Below, piece by piece: positions 1-11,364 of a DNA stretch of 64,000 nucleotides. Origin of the DNA: Globisporangium splendens (Eukaryota; Oomycota; Peronosporomycetes; Pythiales; Pythiaceae); the NCBI GenBank assembly GCA_006386115.1, contig VFIW01000005.1, forward strand, positions 124,001 to 188,000, in the 5' to 3' direction. The notes under the pieces are model-generated. The model ran no database searches, had not been told where the DNA came from, and saw nothing but the letters and a program-made list of their open reading frames with translations. How positions within the stretch are numbered: position 1 is the first letter of the stretch; each line of letters begins with the position of its first letter. A program made the translations under genes and the position numbers.

Positions 1-394
1 ATGGGAATGAAAAAGAAAGAAGGAAAGTGACCGACATATCCGCCCTCAGACGCGGAGATTCGCCGTCGTTGTCGCATGGACACGGCGCCATTCTGCAGAG
101 GCTCAACGTGCGGCACTCTGTGGTGCTGCTCGCTCGCTCGCCATCTCTCTCTCTCTTTCTCTCGTGTAAGCGTCAGTGGCTGCTGTTGCGTGGCTCCGCT
201 TTCAGCTCCATGGTCTACTTTTAACCCGCTTCAAACGTCAGCGAGCTCTATTGATAGGCACCTTCGCGCCTAAGACGCAGCAAAATGTGGTGCGCAAACG
301 GCACTCTCATGCGTTATACACGCAGCCATCCGCTCATCTGGTCCTGTTCTCAGAGTTCAAGGCGTTCTATTGTGCGCATGGCGGCGTGAAGCGC

Positions 395-2714
395 AACGCC
401 ACGGTTCCGCAAATAATCGAGAAGCAGAAACACAAGAGTGGAGGCTGCGCCGTCCCTCTTCCACGGCATCGATCTGAACGCGCAGCCGTTCCTGACCAAG
501 CGCGGCCGCAAGATCCACCAGATCGCCAAGCGCATTTTTGTCACCATCGATGGTAATGTGCCCTCGTTATCTCTCCGTTGTGTCTTGTAAATGTGCCTGG
601 ACTTAAGAATATTACAGGCTACTTGTTTTACTTTCTGCATGCGGCATCGACCGAGCCCTGCGGCGTGATCCCACTGGAGAACGCCGAGTATTTCGTTCAC
701 TCGTACGCGTCGACCGAAGAGCTGTCCAACTTTTGCTTTGAACTGCGCACGCCCGCGAGACCATGGGGTACGTAGGCAGCAATGTTGTGATTGAAGTCCC
801 CTTTTTCCGTCTAACGACGGCTCACTTCGTTCTCTTATTATAACGCAGGCAGCAGCATCTTGCATTTCCACAAGTCTGCGCCGTCCAAAGTGCGCGAAGT
901 CGAGCAAATGCTGGAACGCGCGGGTGCGCGACATCGTCGTAAGCAGTTTATCGACAGTCCACAACGGAGTTCGTCGTTCTTCACACCCAAAGCCAAAGCG
1001 GCCACTTCGTCCTCATCGACTTCGCCGACGCGAAGGTCGAGACTGATCACATTGAGCGGACTGAGCAGCAAGATGCTTTCGCTACGGAGAACGAGCAGTG
1101 CTGCGGCATTGGTGGTGCGTCGTGGAAGCAATAGTCGCAATCTTCAAGATGGCACCGAGTGACATAGCTTCCTGGAGCAGAAAAGCAGCTCGCTTTCGTC
1201 CTTCCAGTCAATTGGCGCTGCCGATGCGGAAATTTCAGATGCAGCTCCATCACCACCGACATTGGACACGGACACCACAAGTTTCATCTGCAGGACGACG
1301 AGTAGTAGTGGACGCCACGGTCTTTTGCGCGTTCAGCGCAACAGCGCACTGGAGTTTGGATTTGCCAGCGACGAGGATACGAATGAGGAAAAGACGACGC
1401 TGATCCCTGCATATGACGAGGACTCGCGATCTGCTGTGCTGCCCGCGCGGACGCTTTTCCCATTCCGACGGCGATCCACGACTGCCATCTCAGTCACGCA
1501 GAATGCTGCCACCATGAGCAACATCCACATTACGGACAGCGACATCGTCGCAGAGCAGGAACTCGACGTCGATCTCTGTCACGATCTTTGCATCAAGGGG
1601 TTCGTGGAAAACACGGGCAGGAAATTGTTCCGCTTCATGTCGCCGTTTTGGCTCTGGGGGTCAGGATCGGATGCGGCGGCTTTGGCCACGTCATGGTCGC
1701 CAAGCACACGCGGTCGGGGCAGCTCGTGGCGATCAAGACGCTCAACAAGAAGGCAATCGCGACGCAGAACCAGGTCCAGCACTCGCTGTCGGAGAAGGCT
1801 GTGCTGACGATGTGCCGCCACCACCCGTTCATCATCCAGATTCATGCGTCGTTCCAGACAATCGACCACCTGCACATGGTGCTCGACTATTGTCCTGGCA
1901 GAGAACTGTTCTTCCATTTGTCCCAAGTCGGTCGCTTTCCAGAGCATCAGGCTGCGTTCTATGCCGCCGAAGTGTTTCTGGCGCTCGAACACCTGCATCG
2001 CAACAACATCATCTACCGCGACCTCAAGCCCGAGAACGTGCTGTTGGACAAGCAAGGCCACGTCCGACTCGCAGATTTCGGACTCTCGAAGCTCGGCGTC
2101 GACGACTGGACGCTCGCGATGACGTTCTGCGGCTCGATCGAGTACCTCGCGCTTGAAGTACTCGCACTCGGAGAGAAACTGGCAGCTCCAGTGGGCAGCA
2201 CCAGCAATGCTTCGTTGCCACAACGCAAAGGCTACGGCAAGGCTGCGGACTTCTGGGCACTCGGATGCCTTCTGCACGAGCTCCTCACGGGCGAACCTCC
2301 GTTCTACAACGGCAACAATCGGCCGCAGCTGTACTCGCGGATCATGAAAAGCAGCCTCACGTTCCCTTCATACGTCCACGCCGATGCCCGGGATCTCATC
2401 TCGGGGCTGCTGAATGTCGATCCCATAGAACGTCTGGGCTCCAAAAAAAAGCCCACGCCGCCGTTAAGGAGCACGCGTTCTTTACAAAGTACATCGACTG
2501 GAACCAACTGCTGAGCCGCGACGTGCGCGCTCCACTGCAGCCGCGCGCCGACGCGTTCGCGAACTTCGACAAGCAGTTCACGTCGATGCCCGTGACACAG
2601 ACGACGATCGACAAGATGATCCAGTTCCCGTCCAAGGAGATCCCGATCGACTACCAGCTCTTCGAGAACTACAACTGGCAGTCGACGTCCGCCACCAACC
2701 TCCTACAGAATTGA
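395..2714 (+). pseudogene. PH-domain AGC-type protein kinase, disrupted
   Basis: The parts of a PH domain followed by an AGC serine/threonine kinase can be read in order, but not in one frame. PH exons: about 450-552, 618-767 and 849 onward, with introns 553-617 and 768-848 (GT-AG). Kinase (about 1665-2440): glycine loop GCGGFGHV, catalytic YRDLKPEN, DFG in ADFGLSK; the AGC tail (KEHAFFTKYIDW, then FDKQF) lies at 2470-2714. Lesions: a frame change near 440-455; an in-frame TGA at 1160-1162 between coding-looking stretches of the same frame; a frame change at 1641-1672; and a one-base shift at the A8 run 2443-2450, after which the tail resumes in another frame. The APE motif reads ALE (codon 2152-2154). 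No start codon fits. A PKB/Akt-like membrane-recruited kinase is the likely ancestor. Homopolymer indels could be sequencing errors, but four lesions in one gene favour a pseudogene. Confidence 0.65.
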
Positions 2715-2905
2715 AGCTAATAAGTTGAATATACGAAATAGACACAACTCACCATGAAGAGGAATATGTTTCTGTATGCTTTTCATTGAAATGAACCTCT
2801 CCAAAGCCAAGCAAAAACTGAGCCAAACGCACCACCGTCTGGCGCGCATGGCTGTATAACCAACCTCTGCTTGCCGTCCATCCACCGAGCTCTGCAGGCT
2901 GCTGC

Positions 2906-4317
2906 TTACTTCCACAGCTTGTTGATCGACATGTTCTGCTCCGAGTCCTTCTTCATGACCTTGGACACGGCCATCTCGAAGTCCTCCTGTGTCACGTGGA
3001 TTCGTCGCTCGCGCAACGCAAACATGCCAGCCTCCGTGCACACGGCCTTACACTCGGCGCCCGACGCCGTCGGCATCTTCTCGGCGATCACCTTGAGGTT
3101 GATGCCGCGCAGCAGATTCATCTTGCGCGAGTGGATCCGCATGATATCAATACGAGACTACAGAGAAACAAATGTTAGAACCACAGCCAATAAAGGCAAC
3201 GACAACAGCAGTAGCAACTCTGAACGCACCACTTCGGTTGGGTTCGGGAACTCGATCTTTCGGTCAATGCGACCGGGACGAAGCAGCGCCGCGTCCAGGA
3301 TGTCGATACGGTTCGTGGCCATGATCACCTTGATGTTCTGCGCCGGTTCAAAGCCGTCGAGCTGGTTCAGCAGCTCCAGCATCGTGCGCTGCACCTCCGA
3401 GTCGCCGCCGCCGCCCTCCATGCGCGAACTGCCGATAGAATCGATTTCGTCCATGAAGATGATCGACGGTGACGCCTCACGCGCCATCACGAACAGCTCA
3501 CGCACCATGCGCGAGCCCTCACCAATGTACTTTTGCACGAGCTCGGCGCCCGAGACACGGATGAACGTGCAGTCCGTGTGGTGCGCCACGGCACGCGCGA
3601 GCAGTGTCTTGCCCGTACCCGGCGGCCCGTAGAGCAGCACGCCCTTTGGCTGCGCGACACCGAGCGCCTCGAACAGCTCCGGGTGCTTGATCGGGAGCTC
3701 GATCACCTCCTTGATCTCACGGATCTGCTTGTCGAGCCCTCCGATCATGTCGTACGTCGAGTCCGGCACCTTCTCGACCTTCATCAGGCTCACGAGCGGA
3801 TCCACCTTGGTCGGGAGGATCTTGTGCAGCACGTAGCTGTCGTTGCGCAGCGCCACGCGTGTGTTCGGCGAGCACTTGGTGATGTCGATGGCCTTGTCCA
3901 CATCCACGACGTACTTGCCCTCGGGGTTCACCTTGACAAGCACCTTCGTCTTGCCCATCTGCTTCACGACTTCGCCCACATACGACCCGGGTTCCTGCAG
4001 CAGCTGGAGCTCCTCACGCAGCAAGCGAACTACAATATTACAGATCGCAGACGACAGTACATACACGTGAATACGACAGCTCACATACACGTAGCAATAC
4101 CGTATACTGCACTAATATCGCGCATTCTGCAGGCAAACATAGCGAAGTAAACTGAGGACACACCTTTGGAGTTGAGTTCGTTTCGCTGCGCCTGCAGACG
4201 GCGCAGGTTCTGCGTCTTGTCGCGCACCGTGAGCTCCAGGTGCTCGATCTTCTGCTGGTAGTAGCTCGTGAGCCCTGCGTTCGCGTTGCTCTTGGCAGTC
4301 GCTGTGGCCGCCGTCAT
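2906..4317 (-). CDS. RPT6: 26S proteasome regulatory ATPase RPT6 (PSMC5)
   Basis: One of the six AAA ATPases of the 19S base ring, which unfold ubiquitinated substrates. Three exons on the minus strand: 4317-4164, 4029-3230 and 3157-2906 (GT-AG introns), joining in frame to 401 residues (human PSMC5 is 406). Visible: an N-terminal coiled coil ([19 protein letters not shown]), the OB region [17 protein letters not shown], Walker A GPPGTGKT, Walker B IIFMDEID, the sensor ATNRIDILD, the arginine finger region [10 protein letters not shown], and the C-terminal tail SINKLWK. The start ATG at 4315-4317 begins MTAATATAK. It is divergent from SHQ1 across 321 bp. A second proteasome gene (alpha4) lies at 46-47.5 kb. 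No lesions. Confidence 0.97.
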
Positions 4318-4638
4318 CTTCTCCGTCTTCTCTCGCCCCTCTTGCTTGGCGCTTTCGTTTTGTTCGATCTTCCTTCCCCTCAGTTCTCCCCTTTTTGTTC
4401 ATGCGATCCAAAGTACCGGTATGCTCTCAGTACTCCATACCGGTAACTAACAGTAATTGATGCCGTACTTAATAGAAGAGTTCTTGTGAATATATACCGG
4501 TGTGAAAATGGCATTGCGTACTTAACAGGAGCGCACTTTGGCTGTTATCAGCGGCTGGACAAATGGGTGGATGGATGGATGCATGGCACCTCTGTCGTCA
4601 TGCACCATTAACACATTGACGACCAACAGAGAGAGCCA
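4318..4638. promoter_or_regulatory. Bidirectional promoter RPT6/SHQ1 with three ACCGGT palindromes
   Basis: The only spacer between two divergent start codons, so it must hold both promoters. The palindrome ACCGGT, with AT-rich flanks (TACCGGTA type), occurs at 4415-4420, 4439-4444 and 4496-4501, all within 90 bp. The binding factor is unknown; the regulatory role is inferred from position and repetition. Confidence 0.5.
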
Positions 4639-6504
4639 ATGCCGACGATCCCGCGCTTCCACGTGACGCAGGACGCCGCGTGGGTGTTCGTGCACGTGCA
4701 CGTTCCCTACGTGCGCGTGTCAGAGATGGAGTTCTACGTGGACGGCACGCACTTTACGTTCTTCTGCAAGCCCTATCTGCTCAAGCTCCAGTTCCCGCAC
4801 GAGGTTGTCGACGACGAGCTCGCCAAGGCAGTCTACGACCCCAACAAGGTGCGTGTGTGCGCATCTGCGCATGTGCATATGCATGCGCATTACATGCTGA
4901 TGTATTCTATGTGTGTATGCAGGACCATGGTACGATTGTGGTGCATTTGCCGAAGAAAGAGCCTGGGCAGGAGTTTGAGGACCTCGACATGCTCACGAAG
5001 CTGCTGCAGCCGAAAGAACCACCGATCGATTTGAAAATGGCCGCTGCGAAGGCGTACGTGGTGCTCTTGTGCTTTGCCTATAACGAATGCGTGGTGGGAA
5101 CTCATGCGTTGTGCGGTTCGTTGCAGGAACGCGCCGCTGATTGAGGTGCTGAATTCGTGCTCAACGGACGCAAATGAAGCCGATTCTGAGGCACGAAATG
5201 GTGCTGACAGTGCCCAACAACTGGCGACGCAAGTGCAAGCGGAGCCCACGAACTCGTCGCTTTTAGATCTTGAAGACCGTGTTGGCGCAGCCGCGGCATC
5301 AGGTGTCGCAACCTCCGCGGCAGTGGAACCAGAAACCGTGCGCATCACGAACCTCAAGCCGACCTACGGCTTCAACAACGCGTACTCGGACTTTTTCCGC
5401 GTCTGGCACGGCGAAGTTACCGAGATCCTGTCGCTTCCGGACCCGGAGAACATCCCAGCGGACCAGCGCCGCGTGCTGCGTGAAGCCGCCGAAGAAGAGC
5501 AGTTTGACGTCGAGCGGTACTTGCTGGACTTTCTCAACAAGGACGACGACATGTACTACGACCTGGCGATGAGCTACGAGCCCTTCTGGACGCAGTATCC
5601 TGTCGTAGCAAGACCAATCCATAGTCTTCGACTTGAGCCCGTGAGGAAGAAGAGTCCATTGATCATGGAAGTCGTCTCAGTGCCTTCGCCCCCGTCCACA
5701 GACGAGAGCAACACCATGGAAAGCAATGTGACTGCGCAACTGCGAGACCTACAGATTAACGATGCAGCTTCGGCATCGTCCGCGACAGCGCCGTCATTCT
5801 TCTCCGATGCGGACCGCGAGTTGCTGCTTCGACTGCCGCACAAAGAGTACCTGATCGAACGTGGCAGCAAGGACGAGGCTGTGCTCTTTGGCGGACTGGT
5901 CGACATCTTGATTGGGTTCACGTACGAACAGCTCACGTCTCAGGGCGACAGCAGCATCGAGTCCACCTGGACGATCAGCATCATCAGTCCGACACTTGGG
6001 TGGCTCGACACGACCAGCGACTTGCGTGCTGTCGTGCGCACGGCTGTGCGACGTATTCTCTCGTTCCCGTTCCTGCGACAATACGACCTGGCGATGCGTG
6101 TCTTGAAGGAGACGAACGAGATCCTGAAGCGCGGCAAGCGTGTCGTGCTGCGTGCGCTGCTGGAGCTGTACCGCATTGTCGAGAAGTCCGAGACGCAGTA
6201 TCTGCTCAACACGCTGTACATTCAGGACTACTGCGTCTGGATCCAGTCCGTCGCCGACGAGCAGCTCCTCGCGCTCAGCAAGCAGCTCACAACGCACGTT
6301 GACAGCTTCCAGAAAGCGGACACAGGCTGGGGACTCGAGGCGATCGAACGCAGTCTGCTGGAAGAAGAAGACAGTGAGGCATCTTCGTCGTCTGAAGAAG
6401 AGGATGACAGCAGCAGCGAAGACGAATCGTCCAGTGAAGAAGAAGAAGAAAGCGACGATGAAGATGAAGGCAAAGACACGACAGCGCCAAAGACGGCGAC
6501 ATGA
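4639..6504 (+). CDS. SHQ1: SHQ1, H/ACA snoRNP assembly chaperone
   Basis: SHQ1 protects newly made dyskerin/Cbf5 before H/ACA RNP assembly. Three exons: 4639-4848, 4923-5053 and 5127-6504, joining in frame to 572 residues. The N-terminal CS (Hsp20/p23-like) domain shows FHVTQDAAWVFVHVHVPYVRVSE and CKPYLLKLQFP, with VVHLPKKEPGQEFEDLDML after the first intron. The SHQ1-specific domain follows (GFNNAYSDFFRVW; EEEQFDVERYLLDFL; WIQSVADEQLL near residue 480). The last 50 residues are an acidic, phosphorylatable Ser/Glu/Asp tail. The ATG at 4639 follows the divergent promoter. Intact; convergent with nothing, followed by the IQ-motif gene 180 bp downstream on the same strand. Confidence 0.95.
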
Positions 6505-6687
6505 TGACATTGTTGCTGCACATAAGGATGGTGCTGTATCATATAAATAGAGGCAAACATGGTATAAATAAAACATTTGACACTGACATCGACGCTCCAC
6601 AGATTGATTCATGCGTTTGCCTAGGCGCCGAGTAGCTTCGCCACAGCCTTCGCATCCTGCTTGTTGATTCCCACCGCAGGAGCGATT

Positions 6688-7815
6688 ATGAGCGAAGAGG
6701 AGATCCGCGCGGCGTCGCATTCCACTGCACACGTGAGCCAGTCGAGCACGGATTCGTGGAAACTCAAGCTGCCGTTTCTGTGTGCGCGACCTGGAAATGT
6801 GGGTGTCCAGATCGACTCGTACCGCACCGTGACGATGTTCGAGCGCCCGCGCTGCGGGAAGTTCACCGAACATTTTCTCGGCATCCCGTACGAGAATTCG
6901 TCCATGGAGAACTACTCGAGGGTGCTCGAGCGAACGAGCAAGCGAGCGCGGATCGTCGAGGAGCGACTCGCAAAGCTCAAAGCGCGTGAGCAGGAGATCA
7001 TAGAGGACGACGAACGGCGGCGGCAGCTACGACGCGAACGGGAGGGGAAGCGGCAGCGGAAGCCGTGGTTACACCACCAGTCGCGGAAGAAACGGGAGCA
7101 GCGGCAGCGCGAAGAAGTGGCGGTCATAGTCATCCAATGTTACGTTTGCGGATACTTTGCCAGACGAGAACGGGATGCTCGAAGGGAAGTCAGGGTGCAA
7201 GACCACGCAGCACGGACGCTCCAGAGATTTTCCAGAAGCTTTCTCATGCGCAAGCAGAGGGAGCGACGTGCTCTGGAACAGCAGAAGGAGCGTCAAATGC
7301 AAGCCGCGACCATTCTGCAGCGCCAAATACGCAAACGACTCGCTATTGCTGCACGCCAGCGGCTTCAGAAGCTCGAAGTGCCAGAGCCCCATCACTGTCC
7401 ATCCCTCGATGCAGTGCAAGAAGACGACGCTGTAGACACGTCGTCGTCTCCAGTCAAAAGCACACAACTGGACGAGCTTGATCGACATATTGGTCTCGAT
7501 CTCCTCTTTTCAGACGACGAGGAAGAATCACCCGCGCCGAGCTCACCCTACGGGAACGGGCTTGAGGTGTTGACACCCCCAGTATCACACTCGGATCCAA
7601 TCAGCAGCGACGCAAAGCTAGCATCTCCAAGAGCAGTGTACCAACCAAAGCGTCCCGTATCAATCAAACGCGTTGGCGGTGGCTTCCGCGCCACATCGTT
7701 CTCGCCAACAAAACCGGTCGTACCCACTCGAGCGTTCAATCAGCAACAGCAGCCTCGCCGCCGTGTGATTCAAGGCGCGCTTTCGATTGACGTAAAGCGG
7801 CCGAATCCAAGTTAG
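6688..7815 (+). CDS. IQ-motif, Arg-rich protein, 3' end cut off by a LINE insertion
   Basis: The present reading frame gives 375 residues from ATG 6688 (MSEEEIRAAS) to TAG 7813-7815. It has a highly charged Arg/Glu helical stretch (about 90-150), one good IQ motif (IQCYVCGYFARR, about residue 150) and two weaker ones (LQRFSRSFLMRKQRE; LQRQIRKRLAI), then a Ser/Pro-rich acidic tail. IQ motifs bind calmodulin-type EF-hand proteins; the rest is not recognised. The TAG lies inside the left target-site duplication of the LINE at 7822-8587. Skipping 7813-8591 continues the same frame for 85 more codons (see 8592-8849). The gene is therefore truncated by the insertion, and the stop differs from the right duplication by one base (TAG versus TTG). 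Confidence 0.8.
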   Translation: MSEEEIRAASHSTAHVSQSSTDSWKLKLPFLCARPGNVGVQIDSYRTVTMFERPRCGKFTEHFLGIPYENSSMENYSRVLERTSKRARIVEERLAKLKAREQEIIEDDERRRQLRREREGKRQRKPWLHHQSRKKREQRQREEVAVIVIQCYVCGYFARRERDARREVRVQDHAARTLQRFSRSFLMRKQRERRALEQQKERQMQAATILQRQIRKRLAIAARQRLQKLEVPEPHHCPSLDAVQEDDAVDTSSSPVKSTQLDELDRHIGLDLLFSDDEEESPAPSSPYGNGLEVLTPPVSHSDPISSDAKLASPRAVYQPKRPVSIKRVGGGFRATSFSPTKPVVPTRAFNQQQQPRRRVIQGALSIDVKRPNPS

Positions 7816-7821
7816 CTGGTG
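7809..7821. repeat. Target-site duplication, left of LINE copy A
   Basis: AAGTTAGCTGGTG, matching AAGTTTGCTGGTG at 8588-8600 with one mismatch. The mismatch makes the TAG that ends the IQ-motif frame. Confidence 0.85.
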
Positions 7822-8587
7822 CCATCCCCTTGACTCCAAGTGATACTCGCGGCGTTTACCTGTTGTTTTTCGATGGTGGATCACGCGGCAATCCAGGACC
7901 AGGAGGGACTGGATCCATTATCGTGCGTGTCCATAAGGACTCGCACACAGCCAGTTTAATTTGGGCCGCCAGCATGGTCTATAGCAGGAAGGACACGACC
8001 AACAACTTTGCCGAGTACTGGGGTCTCATACATGGACTCCGAGAAGCCCAACGCAGTCACTTCGAACCGTTGTACGTGATTGGAGACAGTGCACTGATTA
8101 TCTCCCAACAGAGAATGCATCGGTCCCCTCGACAGCACCGATTGGCACGTCTATACCAGACAAGTCGACGACTCGCGGATTGCATCGACATCCGAGGATG
8201 GTACCATCACTACCGTGCCTTCAACAAGATGGCGGACTCAGCCGCCAACCTAGCCGTGGACACCAGAACCTCAACGCAGGTTCACTTCCCAACTCAAAGA
8301 GCTGCTTTCAACAATCTCACCCAGGATATTGACAACGACGTCATGCATTGGCTTATGCGAAGTTCGGAAGACCCAAGGTCATTGGACAACACAAGGCAGC
8401 ATCACATAGGACCAAGAGAACATGCCATCCTGGTCAAAGATTATTTAGCATTCAGAAGTGATCTATTGCAAACCGCGCTATAGACACATTTACACTCCTG
8501 TATGAAATTCGTAATGAAGATTAGGTAGGAGAATGGATATTGTAGGTCACGACGATGAACCTAAATACACCTCACCTTATAAAGATA
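7822..8587 (+). mobile_element. LINE copy A, 5'-truncated (RNase H domain and 3' UTR)
   Basis: This 766 bp copy is the shortest of three in the window; the others are at 13570-15150 and 24894-26105 on the minus strand. It keeps only the last part of the polyprotein, an open frame to the TAG ending at 8483. That frame encodes a type I RNase H with all four acidic residues in place: D in FDGGSRGNPG, E in NNFAEYWGL, D in VIGDSALI and D in MADSAANLA. A 100 bp 3' UTR follows, ending TTATAAAGATA just before the right target duplication. No promoter or reverse transcriptase remains, so the copy is dead on its own. The 3' end shared with the other copies and the variable 5' truncation are typical of target-primed reverse transcription. 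Confidence 0.9.
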
Positions 8588-8600
8588 AAGTTTGCTGGTG
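8588..8600. repeat. Target-site duplication, right of LINE copy A
   Basis: AAGTTTGCTGGTG, the right partner of 7809-7821. It probably preserves the original sequence, since it reads through in frame with the gene. Confidence 0.85.
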
Positions 8601-8849
8601 CAATTGAGACGCCTGCCTTCTTCATCGAACCACGCGGTCGACCAGTCAACAAGTAAGCACTTCGCTCCTGCGCCAGAGCACTCGCTGCCATTCGACGACG
8701 AGGCTGTACTCTCCCAGGCACCACTGCCGCGGCCGCCAGCCATTCCCAATGGCAACAACAGCAGCAGCGGCGCTGCTGCTATCGACGACGACGACGAGCA
8801 TGTGCTCGAAGAGCTCGTGGAGGCATATGCGCGCTCACACGTCACATAA
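8592..8849 (+). pseudogene. Displaced 3' coding end of the IQ-motif gene
   Basis: An open stretch of 85 codons ending in TAA at 8847-8849, in the frame of 6688-7812 once the insertion is removed. It begins TTG CTG GTG inside the right target duplication and has no ATG of its own at the start. It reads as a Ser/Pro-rich stretch ending in an acidic helix (IDDDDEHVLEELVEAYARS), the same style as the end of the upstream part. The predicted pre-insertion protein would be about 460 residues. It is now separated from its promoter by the LINE and the TAG. Confidence 0.75.
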
Positions 8850-9048
8850 ACGACCATCACTCTATTCTAATAGAAACGCGTTGTCATTTGATTAGAAACG
8901 AATAGGTTTCTAACATCATTCTTAAAGGTTGCGCGAAGGTGACGCGATTGTCGGGAGGCTCTGCACCAGTGCATTGCGGTCGGCGCGCTAACACCTTTTG
9001 GCCACACGGCGCCATTATTCGTGGAAGGAAGCAAGCGCCAGCATCAGC

Positions 9049-11170
9049 ATGTTGCAGCTCTTCGCGTCGTCGCAGGAATTCTACGCGGCCGTGTCCGAGG
9101 ACAACCGCCTCAAAGTGTGGGAAGTGGTGCGTGCGTACTCGGTGCTTTCTCTTGCTACGCGTGTGAGCGTGCGGGTGGAGTCACCTCCACACGAAGCGCA
9201 CGTGCGTCCTTTCGGGGACCATGATGGAAGAGACTGACTTATTGTATGGTTGCTGTTGCTATTGCAGAGCTCTGGCGCGCTGCAGCATGACCTGAAGGAG
9301 CGCGACCACTTGAGCTACAAGTACACGGCCATCGCGTGGACGCAGACGTCGCCGCTGCTGAAGCACAGCGCCAAGCGCGCCAAGACGGCGGGTCTGGGGC
9401 TCATCGCGCTCGGCACGAGCACGGGCGTGATCGTCGTCTGGGACCTGCAGAAGGGCGAGGTCGTGCGCACGCTCTCGAGCGAGCAGGACAAGGATGCGCA
9501 CGGCACGGCCGTGAACGACGTCGCGTTTAACGCGCAGGGCAACCTGCTCTACTCGTGCTCGAGCGAAAAGAATGTGCTCGAGTGGAACCTCAAGCAGAGC
9601 TCCGTGTCACGCCGCTTCCGCTCGGGCAGCGACGGCGCGCAGCGGCTCGCGGTGTCGGCGAACGACGAAGTGCTCGCGGTCGGCGGCACGTCGATCCGCA
9701 CGTTCGACTTGAGCTCGGGCAAGAAGGCGCGCAAGCTCGTCGCGGGCCTCTCGTCGAACGTGAGCCAGCTGTTCTTCTCCAAGAGCGCGCGGTTCCTGTT
9801 CTCATCCACCGTCGGTGGTCGCTTCGTCAACATGTACGACCTAGACGAGACCGAGTCGGACGAGCCAGCGGTCAACTTTTCCATGCCGAGCGCGGCGGCG
9901 TCGCTGTTTGCGCGCACGGAGGCGGCCAAGAAGAAGAAGACCACGGACGTGCTGCTGACCGCCGTGTCCACGACGGGCTCGCTCTTCCTGTGGACGCAGA
10001 AGCACAAGTCTGGTGCGACGTCGACAAAGCCAGTGGCTCCAGATGCCAAGTCGGTCGTGGCCGAGGGCATGTCGGCGGGAATTCTTGACGCAGAAGAAAG
10101 CATTGAAGCGAAGAACGAGCTCATCGTCGTGCGCGGATCGATCGTCAAGCCGGTCTTCGAGCGTGTGGCCATCCTCGACGCACAGAACCAGTTGAAGGAG
10201 GAACTCGAGTTTACGACCATTAGCGAGAACCTGCTGCTCGCGGACTCAGAGCGGGACCAGAAGAAGAAGCAGCGCGTGGCTGCCGACGCCGCGGAGAAGG
10301 AGCAGGCGCACGTGCCTACGCTCGCGCAGCGCAGTGGTCTCGCCAAGGGTCTCGACGTCGTGGACGCGTCGGCTTCGGGCTTCGATGATCTGCAACAAGT
10401 CCCAGAGGACGGTGACGACAACGACCTGACGCTCGCTGAGCGTGTCGAAGCGCTTCGTGAACGCGTGGAGAGTGATTTGGCCGCGGAACTCGTGCGCGTG
10501 GACGCGTCGGACGCCAGCGCGGCGGCTTCGAGCGACAAGCCCGACGCGTCGTCACTCTCGAGCGTGCTGGAGCAGGCGCTGCAGTCCAAGGACAACGCGA
10601 TGCTCGAGTACTGTCTGCGCACGCGCGACGCCAAGGTGATCGGCAACACGATCAAGCGTGTGCCGTCGGTCAAGGTGCTCGAGTTGCTCGAGATCCTCGT
10701 GCTCAAGTTCGAGAAGTCGCCGGGCCGGTGCGCGCGCCTGTGTCCGTGGATCCGCTCGATCTTGTTGCACCACACGGCGTACCTGATGACGCAGCCAGAC
10801 TTGGTGCAGAACCTTTCGGCGCTCTACCAGATCCTCGAGAACCGTCTGAAGGTGCACGACCAGCTCCAGAAGCTCGCCGGTCGTCTGAGTCTCATCATTG
10901 GCCAGATCCACGAGGCTGCGTCCGCTGGCGTGACCGATAGCGAAGACAATGCAGCGGCTTCGGGTGACGCCCCACGCGCGTCGATCGTCTACCGCGAAGG
11001 TATGAATGAGTACAAATGCCTAGGAATGCGTTGATTAGAAAGAGAGATGTCTGACTCATTGTGTGTTGTTTGGTGCAGGCGAAGAGGACGATGAGGCCGA
11101 GGAAGAAGATGAGGAGGACGACGAGGAAGAGGAGCAGGACGAAGACGACGAGGAAGAAGATGACGAGTAA
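9049..11170 (+). CDS. UTP5: WDR43/UTP5, small-subunit processome WD-repeat protein
   Basis: Part of the t-UTP (UTPA) complex that links rDNA transcription to 18S processing in the nucleolus. Exons 9049-9126, 9268-10999 and 11079-11170 join to 633 residues (human WDR43 is 677). The WD40 repeats occupy about 1-330 (EDNRLKVWEV, GTSTGVIVVWDLQKGE, KNVLEWNLKQ). The Utp12 domain lies at about 455-560 (VLEQALQSKDNAMLEYCL; VKVLELLEILVLKFEKSPGR). The last exon encodes an almost pure Asp/Glu tail of about 30 residues. The ATG 9049 is the first in frame after the upstream gene. Intact. Confidence 0.93.
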
Positions 11171-11364
11171 ACGAGAGCATATCATACGAAAAGGGGCGAC
11201 GCACACATGGGAGAATAGGCGGCGGGATCTTTTTATATATTACTTAATAGACGACACGAAACGCACTCACTCACACTCATGGCGAGTTTATTGCTGCTGC
11301 CGTTTCTTGCCCCTCTTTTTGTAGAATTCCGACACGCTTTGGCCATTTAGCCTTGGACGCGAGC

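Noticed and set aside
9547..10775. Long minus-strand frame (408 codons) across the WDR43 exon
   Set aside because: It is the antisense of a strongly biased GC-rich coding exon; composition is Ser/Arg-rich noise and WDR43 in the plus strand is unmistakable.
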